From an uncultured Bacteroidota bacterium (GTDB lineage Bacteria; Bacteroidota; Bacteroidia; Chitinophagales; Chitinophagaceae): a DNA stretch of 5,801 nt. The stretch covers positions 1-5,801 of the forward strand of contig CAMLKS010000178.1 in NCBI GenBank assembly GCA_946480675.1, given 5' to 3'. The notes under the pieces are model-generated. The model saw only the letters and a list, made by a program, of their open reading frames with translations. It made no database searches and was not told where the DNA came from. Positions 1 through 5,801 of the stretch are shown here, piece after piece (position 1 is the stretch's first letter; each line of letters starts with the position of its first letter). Position numbers and translations under genes: made by a program.

Positions 1-206
1 TGTCCTTCTCCCAGCCCGCCTATATAGTGTATGCAGCTATCCAGTACTTTTTTGTGCATGGAAAAGGTTTGCAGGCAGCCGCCTATCTGCTTGTCACGTT
101 CCAGCACACATACCTGCATGCCTTCTTTAGCCAGCAGTACGGCGGTCATTAACCCTCCAAGCCCGCCGCCTATAATAACGACATCATATTTGTTACCGGA
201 AAGCAA
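1..206 (-). CDS. FAD-dependent oxidoreductase, phytoene desaturase / retinol saturase-like (N-terminal part)
   Basis: Only the first 68 codons are present; the gene runs off the left edge. The translation begins LLSGNKYDVVIIGGGLGG. This is a beta strand followed by the dinucleotide-binding turn G-x-G-x-x-G (residues 13-18). The second strand ends in VCVLE, with Glu36 placed to bind the FAD ribose. IGGCLQTF (residues 41-48) and DSCIHYIGG (56-64) follow. This order matches the N-terminus of flavin amine-oxidase-like enzymes of the phytoene desaturase / retinol saturase group, which oxidise or saturate polyene and isoprenoid chains. From memory the last motif is usually F-D-x-G-x-H-Y-x-G; here Leu55 and Cys58 replace Phe and Gly. 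No in-frame ATG lies between the in-frame TGA at 243-245 and the FAD motif, so I chose TTG at 204-206, 14 nt after the glmM stop. The next ATG (codon 20) would destroy the FAD fold. The family is fairly sure; substrate and start are not. Confidence 0.8.
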   Translation of the reverse strand, partial: MLSGNKYDVVIIGGGLGGLMTAVLLAKEGMQVCVLERDKQIGGCLQTFSMHKKVLDSCIHYIGGLGEG

Positions 207-220
207 TGTGCAGTTATAGC

Positions 221-1612
221 TTATGCATTGGCAAACATCATTTCACGTATATCTTCCATGATACGCTTGGCTATATTGTTCGATGTCGTTTCACTGGTGC
301 TTTCAGCGTAGATGCGTATAATGGGTTCTGTATTTGAGGTGCGCAAGTGTACCCAGTCATTATCAAAATCTATGCGCAGACCATCTTCCGTATTTATTGG
401 GTTGTTTTTATACTTTTTCTTTATCTGTTCAAATATCTTTTTCACATTCACATTTTCGTTCAGCTCTATTTTATTCTTAGATATAAAATAATCGGGGTAA
501 GTGCCACGTAATGTTTTGATGCTCTTGCCAAATTTGGCCAGGTGTGTCAGGAACAGCGCAATGCCTATCAACGCATCGCGGCCATAATGCAACTCCGGTA
601 CAATAACACCGCCATTGCCCTCGCCGCCAATTACCGCCTCTACTTCTTTCATTTTCTTAACCACGTTCACCTCGCCTACTGCGCTTGGGAAATATTGGCC
701 ACCATGCTTCTCCGTTACATCTTTCAGTGCACGTGTAGATGACAGGTTAGAAACTGTATTGCCTTTTTTATGAGAAAGCACATAGTCGGCAATAGCTACC
801 AATGTATATTCTTCACCAAACAGGCTACCATCGTTACATACAAAGCACAGGCGGTCTACATCCGGGTCTACGGCTATGCCCATGCTGGCGTTTTTCTTTT
901 CCACTTCGTGGCATAGCTCCCGCAGGTTTTCCGGTAGTGGCTCTGGGTTGTGTGCAAAACGGCCGGTTACTTCTTCATTGATAACCGTAATCTTGTTCAC
1001 GCCCAGTGCCTTCAGCAATTGTGGCACTGCGATAGCCCCTGTTGAGTTTACCGGGTCTACGATGATACTGAAATTCTTATCGCTGATAGCTTTTACATCT
1101 ACCAGCGGATGTGCCAGTATTGCGTCTATATGTTTTTGTATATAAGTATCGTCTGTTCTTAGTGTACCGAGCTTAGCAATTTCGGCATAGTTGTGCTCGT
1201 TATTGTCTGCATAATCCAGTATCCACTGGCCGTCTTCTGCACTCAGGAACTCCCCGGCCTCATTCAGCAGTTTCAGGGCATTCCATTCTTTAGGGTTGTG
1301 GCTGGCGGTGAGTATAATGCCACCGGCAGCATTCTCCATCTTTACTGCCATTTCTACAGTAGGGGTAGTACTAAGGCCCAGGTCTATCACTTCAAAACCA
1401 CAACCCTGCAGGGTAGATGCCACCAGGTTTCGAACCATTTCTCCTGATATGCGACCATCCCTGCCTATGATTATCTTATTTCCTGCATTCTTATTAGCTA
1501 TCCAGGCGCCGTATGCAGTAGTGAATTTCACTACATCTATAGGTGTAAGACCCGTACCCGGTTTGCCACCAATGGTACCTCTAATGCCCGAAATAGATTT
1601 GATTAATGACAT
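221..1612 (-). CDS. glmM: Phosphoglucosamine mutase-type alpha-D-phosphohexomutase
   Basis: Complete 463-residue member of the alpha-D-phosphohexomutase superfamily. It moves phosphate between O6 and O1 of a hexose through a phosphoserine. In the GlmM role it turns glucosamine-6-P into glucosamine-1-P in the cytoplasm, feeding UDP-GlcNAc for peptidoglycan and lipid A. All four active-site blocks are intact. TASHNP at 102-107 carries the phosphoserine Ser104. DPDVDR at 249-254 is the Mg2+ loop (Asp249, Asp251, Asp253). GEGNGG at 330-335 is the sugar-recognition loop, followed by HYGRD. RTSNTEP at 424-430 is the phosphate-binding loop of domain 4. An N-terminal ISGIRG and a GRDGR at 50-54 also fit. 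The sugar loop and metal loop differ from E. coli-type GlmM and resemble archaeal and Bacteroidota forms, so phosphomannomutase or phosphoglucomutase activity remains possible. The ATG at 1612 precedes the conserved ISGIRG by only a few residues, which supports this start. No Shine-Dalgarno is visible. Probably first gene of an operon with the flavoprotein 14 nt downstream. Confidence 0.9.
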   Translation of the reverse strand: MSLIKSISGIRGTIGGKPGTGLTPIDVVKFTTAYGAWIANKNAGNKIIIGRDGRISGEMVRNLVASTLQGCGFEVIDLGLSTTPTVEMAVKMENAAGGIILTASHNPKEWNALKLLNEAGEFLSAEDGQWILDYADNNEHNYAEIAKLGTLRTDDTYIQKHIDAILAHPLVDVKAISDKNFSIIVDPVNSTGAIAVPQLLKALGVNKITVINEEVTGRFAHNPEPLPENLRELCHEVEKKNASMGIAVDPDVDRLCFVCNDGSLFGEEYTLVAIADYVLSHKKGNTVSNLSSTRALKDVTEKHGGQYFPSAVGEVNVVKKMKEVEAVIGGEGNGGVIVPELHYGRDALIGIALFLTHLAKFGKSIKTLRGTYPDYFISKNKIELNENVNVKKIFEQIKKKYKNNPINTEDGLRIDFDNDWVHLRTSNTEPIIRIYAESTSETTSNNIAKRIMEDIREMMFANA

Positions 1613-1714
1613 ATATATCTTCTGTTATTTTTTCCAGTGCTAAGATAAACCATTCCTGCTGTTATTGCTTTTAAGCGGGTTGTTATTTGATATGTATTAA
1701 TTTATCATCGCCCG

Positions 1715-1734
1715 ATCCCCCTCGAAATCCCCCT
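1715..1734. repeat. Short direct repeat ATCCCCCT x2 in the divergent intergenic region
   Basis: Two identical octamers, ATCCCCCT, lie at 1715-1722 and 1727-1734, with start points 12 nt apart. They form a C-rich island within otherwise A/T-rich non-coding DNA between glmM and the M16 gene. The repeat is seen directly. A role as an operator or protein-binding site on one face of the helix is possible, but nothing else in the sequence supports it. The rest of the 216-nt region (1613-1828) shows no gene and no convincing RNA structure. Confidence 0.4.
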
Positions 1735-1750
1735 GTTTTTTTAACACATA

Positions 1751-1782
1751 TTAGCATAAAATTCCCGCTAGTATTAGCTTTT
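1751..1782 (+). promoter_or_regulatory. Possible Bacteroidota-type promoter for the M16 peptidase
   Basis: TAGCTTTT at 1775-1782 matches the Bacteroidota -7 consensus TAnnTTTG except at the last base. TTAG at 1751-1754, 20 nt upstream, is a weak candidate for the -33 element (TTG/TTTG). This would start transcription near 1789 and give a leader of about 40 nt that is pyrimidine-rich (TTTTC, TTTTC, TTTTG at 1791-1805) and lacks a Shine-Dalgarno. The spacing is right, but both boxes are imperfect in an A/T-rich region, so a chance match is quite possible. Confidence 0.3.
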
Positions 1783-1828
1783 CAGCACTATTTTCTTTTC
1801 TTTTGCTCTTCAAATAATCACATATATT

Positions 1829-1912
1829 ATGAAGCCCTTTTCTCATTACATCTCGCGCAAGATATTAGCTGTGCTGATATTGATGGGTGGGTATGGTAGT
1901 ACTGCTATAGCT
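1829..1912 (+). other. Signal peptide of the M16 peptidase
   Basis: Residues 1-28 show a basic start (Lys2, Arg10, Lys11), a hydrophobic core ILAVLILMGG (12-21), and the signal peptidase I site AIA before Gln29. The mature protein would begin QDLKAAIP. There is no lipobox cysteine near the site, so a soluble periplasmic or secreted protein is more likely than a lipoprotein. The cleavage point is predicted by eye. Confidence 0.8.
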
Positions 1913-4654
1913 CAAGACCTGAAAGCAGCTATCCCCACAGATTCAAAAGTTGTAAAAGGTAAGTTTGCCAATGGCCTAACTTATTACATCCGTCCAAACG
2001 CTAAGCCGGAAAAGAAAGTAGAGCTCCGACTGGTGATCAATGCCGGTTCTATACTGGAAGATAACGACCAGCAGGGCCTTGCTCACTTTATGGAGCACAT
2101 GAACTTCAACGGTAGTAAAAACTTCCCTAAGAACGAGTTGGTTAGCTACCTGCAATCTATAGGTGTAGAGTTTGGCGCCGACCTGAATGCTTATACAAGC
2201 TTCGATGAAACGGTATATATACTTCCGGTGCCAACCGACAAAGCCGGTAACCTGGATAAAGGTTTCCAGATAATAGAAGACTGGGCACATAATGCACTGC
2301 TTACTAATAAAGATATTGACGACGAACGTGCTGTAGTACTAGAAGAAAGCCGATTAGGTAAAGGTGCTGAAATGCGCATGCTGGATAAATATCTGCCTAA
2401 ACTGATGATGGGTTCTCAATATGCCAGCCGCCTGCCCATAGGTAAGGATGATATCCTGAAAAACTTTAAGTACGAAACCATCCGCCGTTTTTATAGCGAT
2501 TGGTATCGTCCGGACTTAATGGCTGTGGCCATAGTAGGTGATATAGACGAGGCCACGGCTATGAAATACCTGAAGAAACACTTCGAGGGTATGAAAAATC
2601 CTGCTAAAGAGCGTGAACGTAAAGCGTTTGAAGTTCCTGCCCGTAAAGCTGCAGAAGCCATGGTGCTTACTGATAAAGAAGCTACCAGCTACCAATTGCA
2701 GCTTATTTTCCCTTCAGTGAAAAAACTGGATGAGAAAACAGTAGGCGACTACAGGGAAAATATTGAAAGGCAACTGGTGACGCAAATGCTGAACCGCCGC
2801 ATGAGCGACCTGGCACGTAGTAGCAATCCTCCGTTCCCTTATGCTTACGTAGGTTTTGATGGCTGGGCACGTGATTATGAAAACTTCAGTGCAGCCACAT
2901 CTTTTGGTGCCGATGGCCCGGAGAAAGCCCTGAATGCACTAACGGCCGAACTGCTGCGTGCCAAACAATATGGCTTTACAAACAGCGAACTGGAACTGGC
3001 TAAAAAAGGTGTTATGAGCTTTATAGAAAAAGCTTATAACGAAAGGAACACTACGGAGAGTGGCAACATCGTTGGCGAATATGTTCGCAACTTCCTTGAA
3101 AACGAACCTATACCTGGTATAGAAGCTGAATATGAGTATTACAAACAAATGGTGCCGGGTATTACACTTGAAGAAATGAATGCCAACATCAAAGCATGGA
3201 TGAGCAATATGAATTTCTTCTCGCTCATCACAGGGCCAGAGCAAGGTGCTATCAAGTTGCCTACAGATGCCGAACTGCTGGCAATGACTCAAAAAGGATT
3301 TAGCCAGGAAGTAAAAGCTATGGAAGACAAGAAAGTAGCTTCCAGTCTGCTGGATAAAAAGCCAACACCTGGTAAAGTAGTATCTAAAGCAGATAACAAA
3401 GATTTTGGTGTAACTACACTGACATTGAGCAATGGTATCAAAGTGACTATTAAACCTACCGACTTCAAGAGCGATGAGATCATCGTAAAAGGTTTGAAAA
3501 AAGGTGGTTTGAGCAACTATGGTGTAGCGGATAAATATAGTGCTAAGTATGCCGGTGCAGTAGTTGGTTCTATGGGCTTTGGTAGCTTCAACCCTACAGA
3601 CCTGGAAAAAGTTATTGCAGGTAAGAGTATTAAAGCAGGTGCCGGTTTAGGTGAAAATGCAACTACTGTATCAGGTACCAGCACGGTGAAAGATTTTGAA
3701 ACAATGCTGCAATTGATGTACCTGAAGCTGATGCAACCGCGTAAAGACGATGCATTGTTTAAAGCTTTCAAAGACAAGCAAAAAATGCAGTTGCAATTCC
3801 TGTCTGCTAACCCTCAGTATTCGTTCATTGATACGCTGGTAAGCGCGTTATATAACAAAAATCCATTAGCAGACGAACCAATCCCTAAACCTGCACATTT
3901 CGAAGCTATTAACCTGGACAGGTCTCTGGAGATTTACAAGAACGAAGTAAGCAATGCCGATGGTTATGAGTTTTTCATAGTTGGTAATGTAAAAGTTGAC
4001 GAGATAACGCCGCTGGTAGAAACTTACTTAGGTAGCTTACCATCAACCGGCAAAACGCCAAAGGTTACTGATAATGGTGTTCGTCCAATAAATGGTGCTA
4101 CTACCCTCAGGTATAAGAAAGGTAAAGAAAAGCAAAGCCTTATCATTGCTTCTTTTTATGGCGAAAGGCCATACAGCGAAAAGCTGGAAATGAAAGCTGA
4201 TGCACTTACCGAAATTCTGAACATCAAGGTAATAGAAGAACTGCGCGAGAAAATGGGTGGTACTTACAGTGGCGGTTTTGGTGCGCAATTCGAGAAAGAT
4301 CCATACAACAATTATTCTATTCAATACCAATTGCCTTGCGGACCGGAAAATGTAGATAAACTGATAAAAGCTACCAAAGAGGTGATAGCAGAAATCAAGA
4401 AAAACGGCCCGGACCCTAAGGACCTGGAGAAAGTAAAAGCGACATGGCATGAGCAACATCGCGAAGAAGTGAAAGACAATAACTACTGGTCTATTGTACT
4501 TCCTGAATCACTTTTCTGGAACAGGTATAATGAATATGTGCTGCAACATGATAAAATGATCGATCAACTGACGGTTAACGATGTCAAAGAAGTAGCTAAT
4601 GACCTAATGGATGGCAAGAATGAATTTTGGGCTATTCTGTATCCTGAATCATAA
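1829..4654 (+). CDS. Secreted M16 (pitrilysin/PqqL-like) zinc metallopeptidase, two-module
   Basis: Complete 941-residue protein. A signal peptide (residues 1-28) sends it across the inner membrane, so it should act in the periplasm or be attached to an envelope surface. The first M16 module carries the inverted zinc motif H-x-x-E-H as HFMEH (residues 86-90): His86 and His90 bind zinc and Glu89 is the catalytic base. ERAVVLEE (166-173) supplies the downstream glutamates; by the family pattern ER-x5-E, Glu173 is the likely third ligand. RPDLMAVAIVGDID (227-240) is typical of the start of the following M16 C-terminal-type domain. A linker around 490-520 leads to a second, catalytically dead module without HxxEH. 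It keeps the Arg806/Tyr813 pair in LREKMGGTYS, known in M16 enzymes for holding substrate. Size and the segment DLNAYTSFDETVY (118-130) resemble E. coli PqqL (about 930 residues). Such proteins close like a clam shell around peptides or small proteins. It stands alone between divergent glmM and convergent recA. The substrate is unknown. Confidence 0.93.
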   Translation: MKPFSHYISRKILAVLILMGGYGSTAIAQDLKAAIPTDSKVVKGKFANGLTYYIRPNAKPEKKVELRLVINAGSILEDNDQQGLAHFMEHMNFNGSKNFPKNELVSYLQSIGVEFGADLNAYTSFDETVYILPVPTDKAGNLDKGFQIIEDWAHNALLTNKDIDDERAVVLEESRLGKGAEMRMLDKYLPKLMMGSQYASRLPIGKDDILKNFKYETIRRFYSDWYRPDLMAVAIVGDIDEATAMKYLKKHFEGMKNPAKERERKAFEVPARKAAEAMVLTDKEATSYQLQLIFPSVKKLDEKTVGDYRENIERQLVTQMLNRRMSDLARSSNPPFPYAYVGFDGWARDYENFSAATSFGADGPEKALNALTAELLRAKQYGFTNSELELAKKGVMSFIEKAYNERNTTESGNIVGEYVRNFLENEPIPGIEAEYEYYKQMVPGITLEEMNANIKAWMSNMNFFSLITGPEQGAIKLPTDAELLAMTQKGFSQEVKAMEDKKVASSLLDKKPTPGKVVSKADNKDFGVTTLTLSNGIKVTIKPTDFKSDEIIVKGLKKGGLSNYGVADKYSAKYAGAVVGSMGFGSFNPTDLEKVIAGKSIKAGAGLGENATTVSGTSTVKDFETMLQLMYLKLMQPRKDDALFKAFKDKQKMQLQFLSANPQYSFIDTLVSALYNKNPLADEPIPKPAHFEAINLDRSLEIYKNEVSNADGYEFFIVGNVKVDEITPLVETYLGSLPSTGKTPKVTDNGVRPINGATTLRYKKGKEKQSLIIASFYGERPYSEKLEMKADALTEILNIKVIEELREKMGGTYSGGFGAQFEKDPYNNYSIQYQLPCGPENVDKLIKATKEVIAEIKKNGPDPKDLEKVKATWHEQHREEVKDNNYWSIVLPESLFWNRYNEYVLQHDKMIDQLTVNDVKEVANDLMDGKNEFWAILYPES

Positions 4655-4676
4655 TTATCAAAATAAGCTAAATGAT

Positions 4677-4707
4677 AAAGCCCCGGAAAACCGGGGCTTT
4701 TCTTTTT
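4677..4707 (+). terminator. Rho-independent terminator between convergent M16 gene and recA
   Basis: A perfect 10-bp stem, AAAGCCCCGG (4677-4686) with CCGGGGCTTT (4691-4700), closes an AAAA loop. On the plus strand it is followed by a T-rich run (4698-4707, broken by one C), which makes it a strong intrinsic terminator 22 nt after the M16 stop codon. Read from the other side, the same hairpin lies about 42 nt past the recA stop, followed by the weaker CTTTATCATTT. It may therefore act in both directions, and no other hairpin is evident in this 88-nt gap. Confidence 0.92.
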
Positions 4708-4742
4708 GTATACTAACCCAAAAATTATCTGAATAACAGTTA

Positions 4743-5741
4743 TTATGCTTCGGCGGGTTGAAGTGCCATGCGTATGCGGGCTTCAATTTCTGCAGTTACT
4801 TCCGGGTTATCGAACAGGAACTGCTTCACAGCATCGCGACCCTGGCCTATTTTACCTTCGTTGTAACTAAACCAGCTACCGCTTTTTTGCAGTATACCCA
4901 GTTCTACACCCATATCTATTATTTCACCTACTTTGCTGATACCTTCACCAAAAATAATATCAAACTCTACCTGGCGGAATGGGGGGGCTACTTTATTCTT
5001 TACCACCTTCACACGTGTACGGTTACCACTGGCTACATCTCCATCCTTTATCTGGCTTACACGGCGAATGTCTAAACGTACAGAAGCATAGAACTTCAGT
5101 GCATTACCGCCGGTAGTTGTTTCAGGGTTGCCGAACATAACACCTATCTTCTCGCGCAGCTGGTTGATGAAGATACAGCAGCAGCCTGTGCGGTTGATGG
5201 TAGCTGTCAGTTTCCGCAGTGCCTGGCTCATCAGCCTTGCCTGCAGGCCCATTTTGCTATCACCCATTTCGCCTTCCAGTTCGCCCTTAGGCACCAGTGC
5301 CGCTACAGAGTCTATCACCACTACATCTATAGCGCCCGATGATATCAGCCTGTCGGCTATTTCAAGTGCCTGCTCACCATAGTCCGGTTGAGAGATGATA
5401 AGATTATCTACATCTACACCCAGTTTGCGTGCATAAGAAGCATCAAAAGCATGCTCTGCATCTATAATAGCACAAATGCCGCCTTTCTTTTGTGCTTCTG
5501 CTATGGTGTGTATAGCTATGGTTGTTTTACCTGAAGACTCAGGGCCATATATTTCAATGATACGCCCGCGTGGGAAACCACCAACGCCGAGAGCTACATC
5601 CAGCCCAAGGCTACCGGTGCTTATCACATCTATCTTATCCTGTTGTTTATCGCCCAGCATCATTACCGAGCCTTTACCGTAATCCTTCTCTATCTTATCG
5701 AGTGCCAGTTTTAAAACCTTCAGTTTGTCGTCTGCTGCCAT
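4743..5741 (-). CDS. recA: Recombinase RecA
   Basis: Complete 332-residue RecA, the ATP-dependent filament-forming recombinase. It pairs single-stranded with homologous duplex DNA and, as a co-protease, triggers LexA-type self-cleavage where that system exists. Key sites keep E. coli numbering: Walker A GPESSGKT at 66-73 (Lys72, Thr73), catalytic Glu96 in DAEHAFD, Walker B VVVIDS with Asp144, loop L1 around 156-165 ([10 protein letters not shown]), and loop L2 starting at Asn193-Gln194 with [15 protein letters not shown] (198-212). The N-terminal helix ([20 protein letters not shown]) and the C-terminal domain ([14 protein letters not shown]) are also present. The protein ends at ALQPAEA, about 20 residues shorter than E. 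coli RecA, and lacks its strongly acidic regulatory tail. Three consecutive cysteines (187-189) sit just before the IFINQ strand. It is convergent with the M16 gene and probably transcribed from its own promoter at the right edge of the window. Confidence 0.98.
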   Translation of the reverse strand: MAADDKLKVLKLALDKIEKDYGKGSVMMLGDKQQDKIDVISTGSLGLDVALGVGGFPRGRIIEIYGPESSGKTTIAIHTIAEAQKKGGICAIIDAEHAFDASYARKLGVDVDNLIISQPDYGEQALEIADRLISSGAIDVVVIDSVAALVPKGELEGEMGDSKMGLQARLMSQALRKLTATINRTGCCCIFINQLREKIGVMFGNPETTTGGNALKFYASVRLDIRRVSQIKDGDVASGNRTRVKVVKNKVAPPFRQVEFDIIFGEGISKVGEIIDMGVELGILQKSGSWFSYNEGKIGQGRDAVKQFLFDNPEVTAEIEARIRMALQPAEA

Positions 5742-5775
5742 TTTATTGCTGTTTTTTGCTAAACTAATTTTTTTT

Positions 5776-5783
5776 CAAATATA
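5776..5783 (-). promoter_or_regulatory. recA promoter, Bacteroidota -7 box
   Basis: Read on the minus strand, the octamer is TATATTTG, an exact match to the Bacteroidota -7 consensus TAnnTTTG recognised by the primary sigma factor of this phylum. It ends 34 nt before the recA ATG, so transcription would start near 5769 with a leader of roughly 28 nt. That leader is very A-rich (runs of A and no Shine-Dalgarno), as is usual for translation initiation in this phylum. The -33 element should lie 19-21 nt upstream, which falls at or beyond the window edge and cannot be checked. No inverted repeat resembling a LexA box is visible in the 60 nt present. Confidence 0.7.
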
Positions 5784-5801
5784 GACACGATTTTTTGATT
5801 T

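Noticed and set aside
31..219. Plus-strand open frame of 62 codons at the left edge.
   Set aside because: It is antisense to the FAD-binding N-terminus, whose GxGxxG fold and following motifs clearly mark the minus strand as coding.
542..742. Plus-strand open frame of 66 codons inside glmM, and similar ones at 876-1145 and 1193-1447.
   Set aside because: They lie antisense to a complete, motif-rich glmM. Their translations show no domain or sensible composition, so they are shadows of the real gene.
1640..1647. TATCTTAG on the minus strand as a -7 box for glmM, 28 nt before its ATG.
   Set aside because: One mismatch to TAnnTTTG and no TTG/TTTG-like -33 element at 19-21 nt upstream. The position is plausible, but the match is too weak in A/T-rich DNA to list as a feature.
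1674..1769. AGCGGG at 1674-1679 and CCCGCT at 1764-1769 as a long-range hairpin or paired operator.
   Set aside because: Only 6 bp of complementarity across more than 80 nt, with no flanking pairing.
1767..1778. Inverted repeat GCTA-GTAT-TAGC upstream of the M16 gene as an operator.
   Set aside because: The arms are only 4 bp and do not extend outward; expected by chance in a region of this size.
4043..4459. Minus-strand open frame of 138 codons within the M16 gene.
   Set aside because: Antisense to the intact C-terminal module of the peptidase. The product is rich in Phe, Tyr and Leu without recognisable motifs, as expected of a reverse-frame shadow.

Overview
The window looks like ordinary chromosomal DNA from a Bacteroidota bacterium, probably of the Chitinophagia/Sphingobacteriia type (lineage inferred, not tested). 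The reasons are: a perfect Bacteroidota -7 promoter box (TAnnTTTG) upstream of recA, A/T-rich leaders without Shine-Dalgarno sequences, the GEGNGG/DPDVDR motif variants of the hexose-phosphate mutase, and a long secreted M16 peptidase of the kind common in this phylum. I see no mobile element, CRISPR array, RNA gene or phage remnant.

Layout, left to right. Positions 1-206 (minus strand) hold the N-terminal 68 codons of an FAD-dependent oxidoreductase of the phytoene desaturase / retinol saturase type, cut off by the window edge. It lies 14 nt downstream of a complete phosphoglucosamine mutase-type gene (glmM, 221-1612, minus), so the two are probably co-transcribed. A 216-nt divergent intergenic region (1613-1828) separates glmM from a secreted two-module M16 zinc metallopeptidase (1829-4654, plus). 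An 88-nt convergent gap with one strong hairpin terminator follows, and then recA (4743-5741, minus), whose promoter -7 box lies at 5776-5783 at the right edge.

The genes do not form one pathway. GlmM supplies glucosamine-1-phosphate for UDP-GlcNAc and the cell envelope, RecA handles homologous recombination and DNA-damage signalling in the cytoplasm, and the M16 enzyme degrades peptides or small proteins outside the cytoplasm. The oxidoreductase substrate cannot be named from 68 residues.

I looked for an undescribed system and did not find one. The points most worth a second look are the missing ATG start of the oxidoreductase next to the glmM stop, the uncertain substrate of the glmM-like mutase, and a few small sequence details in recA, the M16 protein and the intergenic regions.
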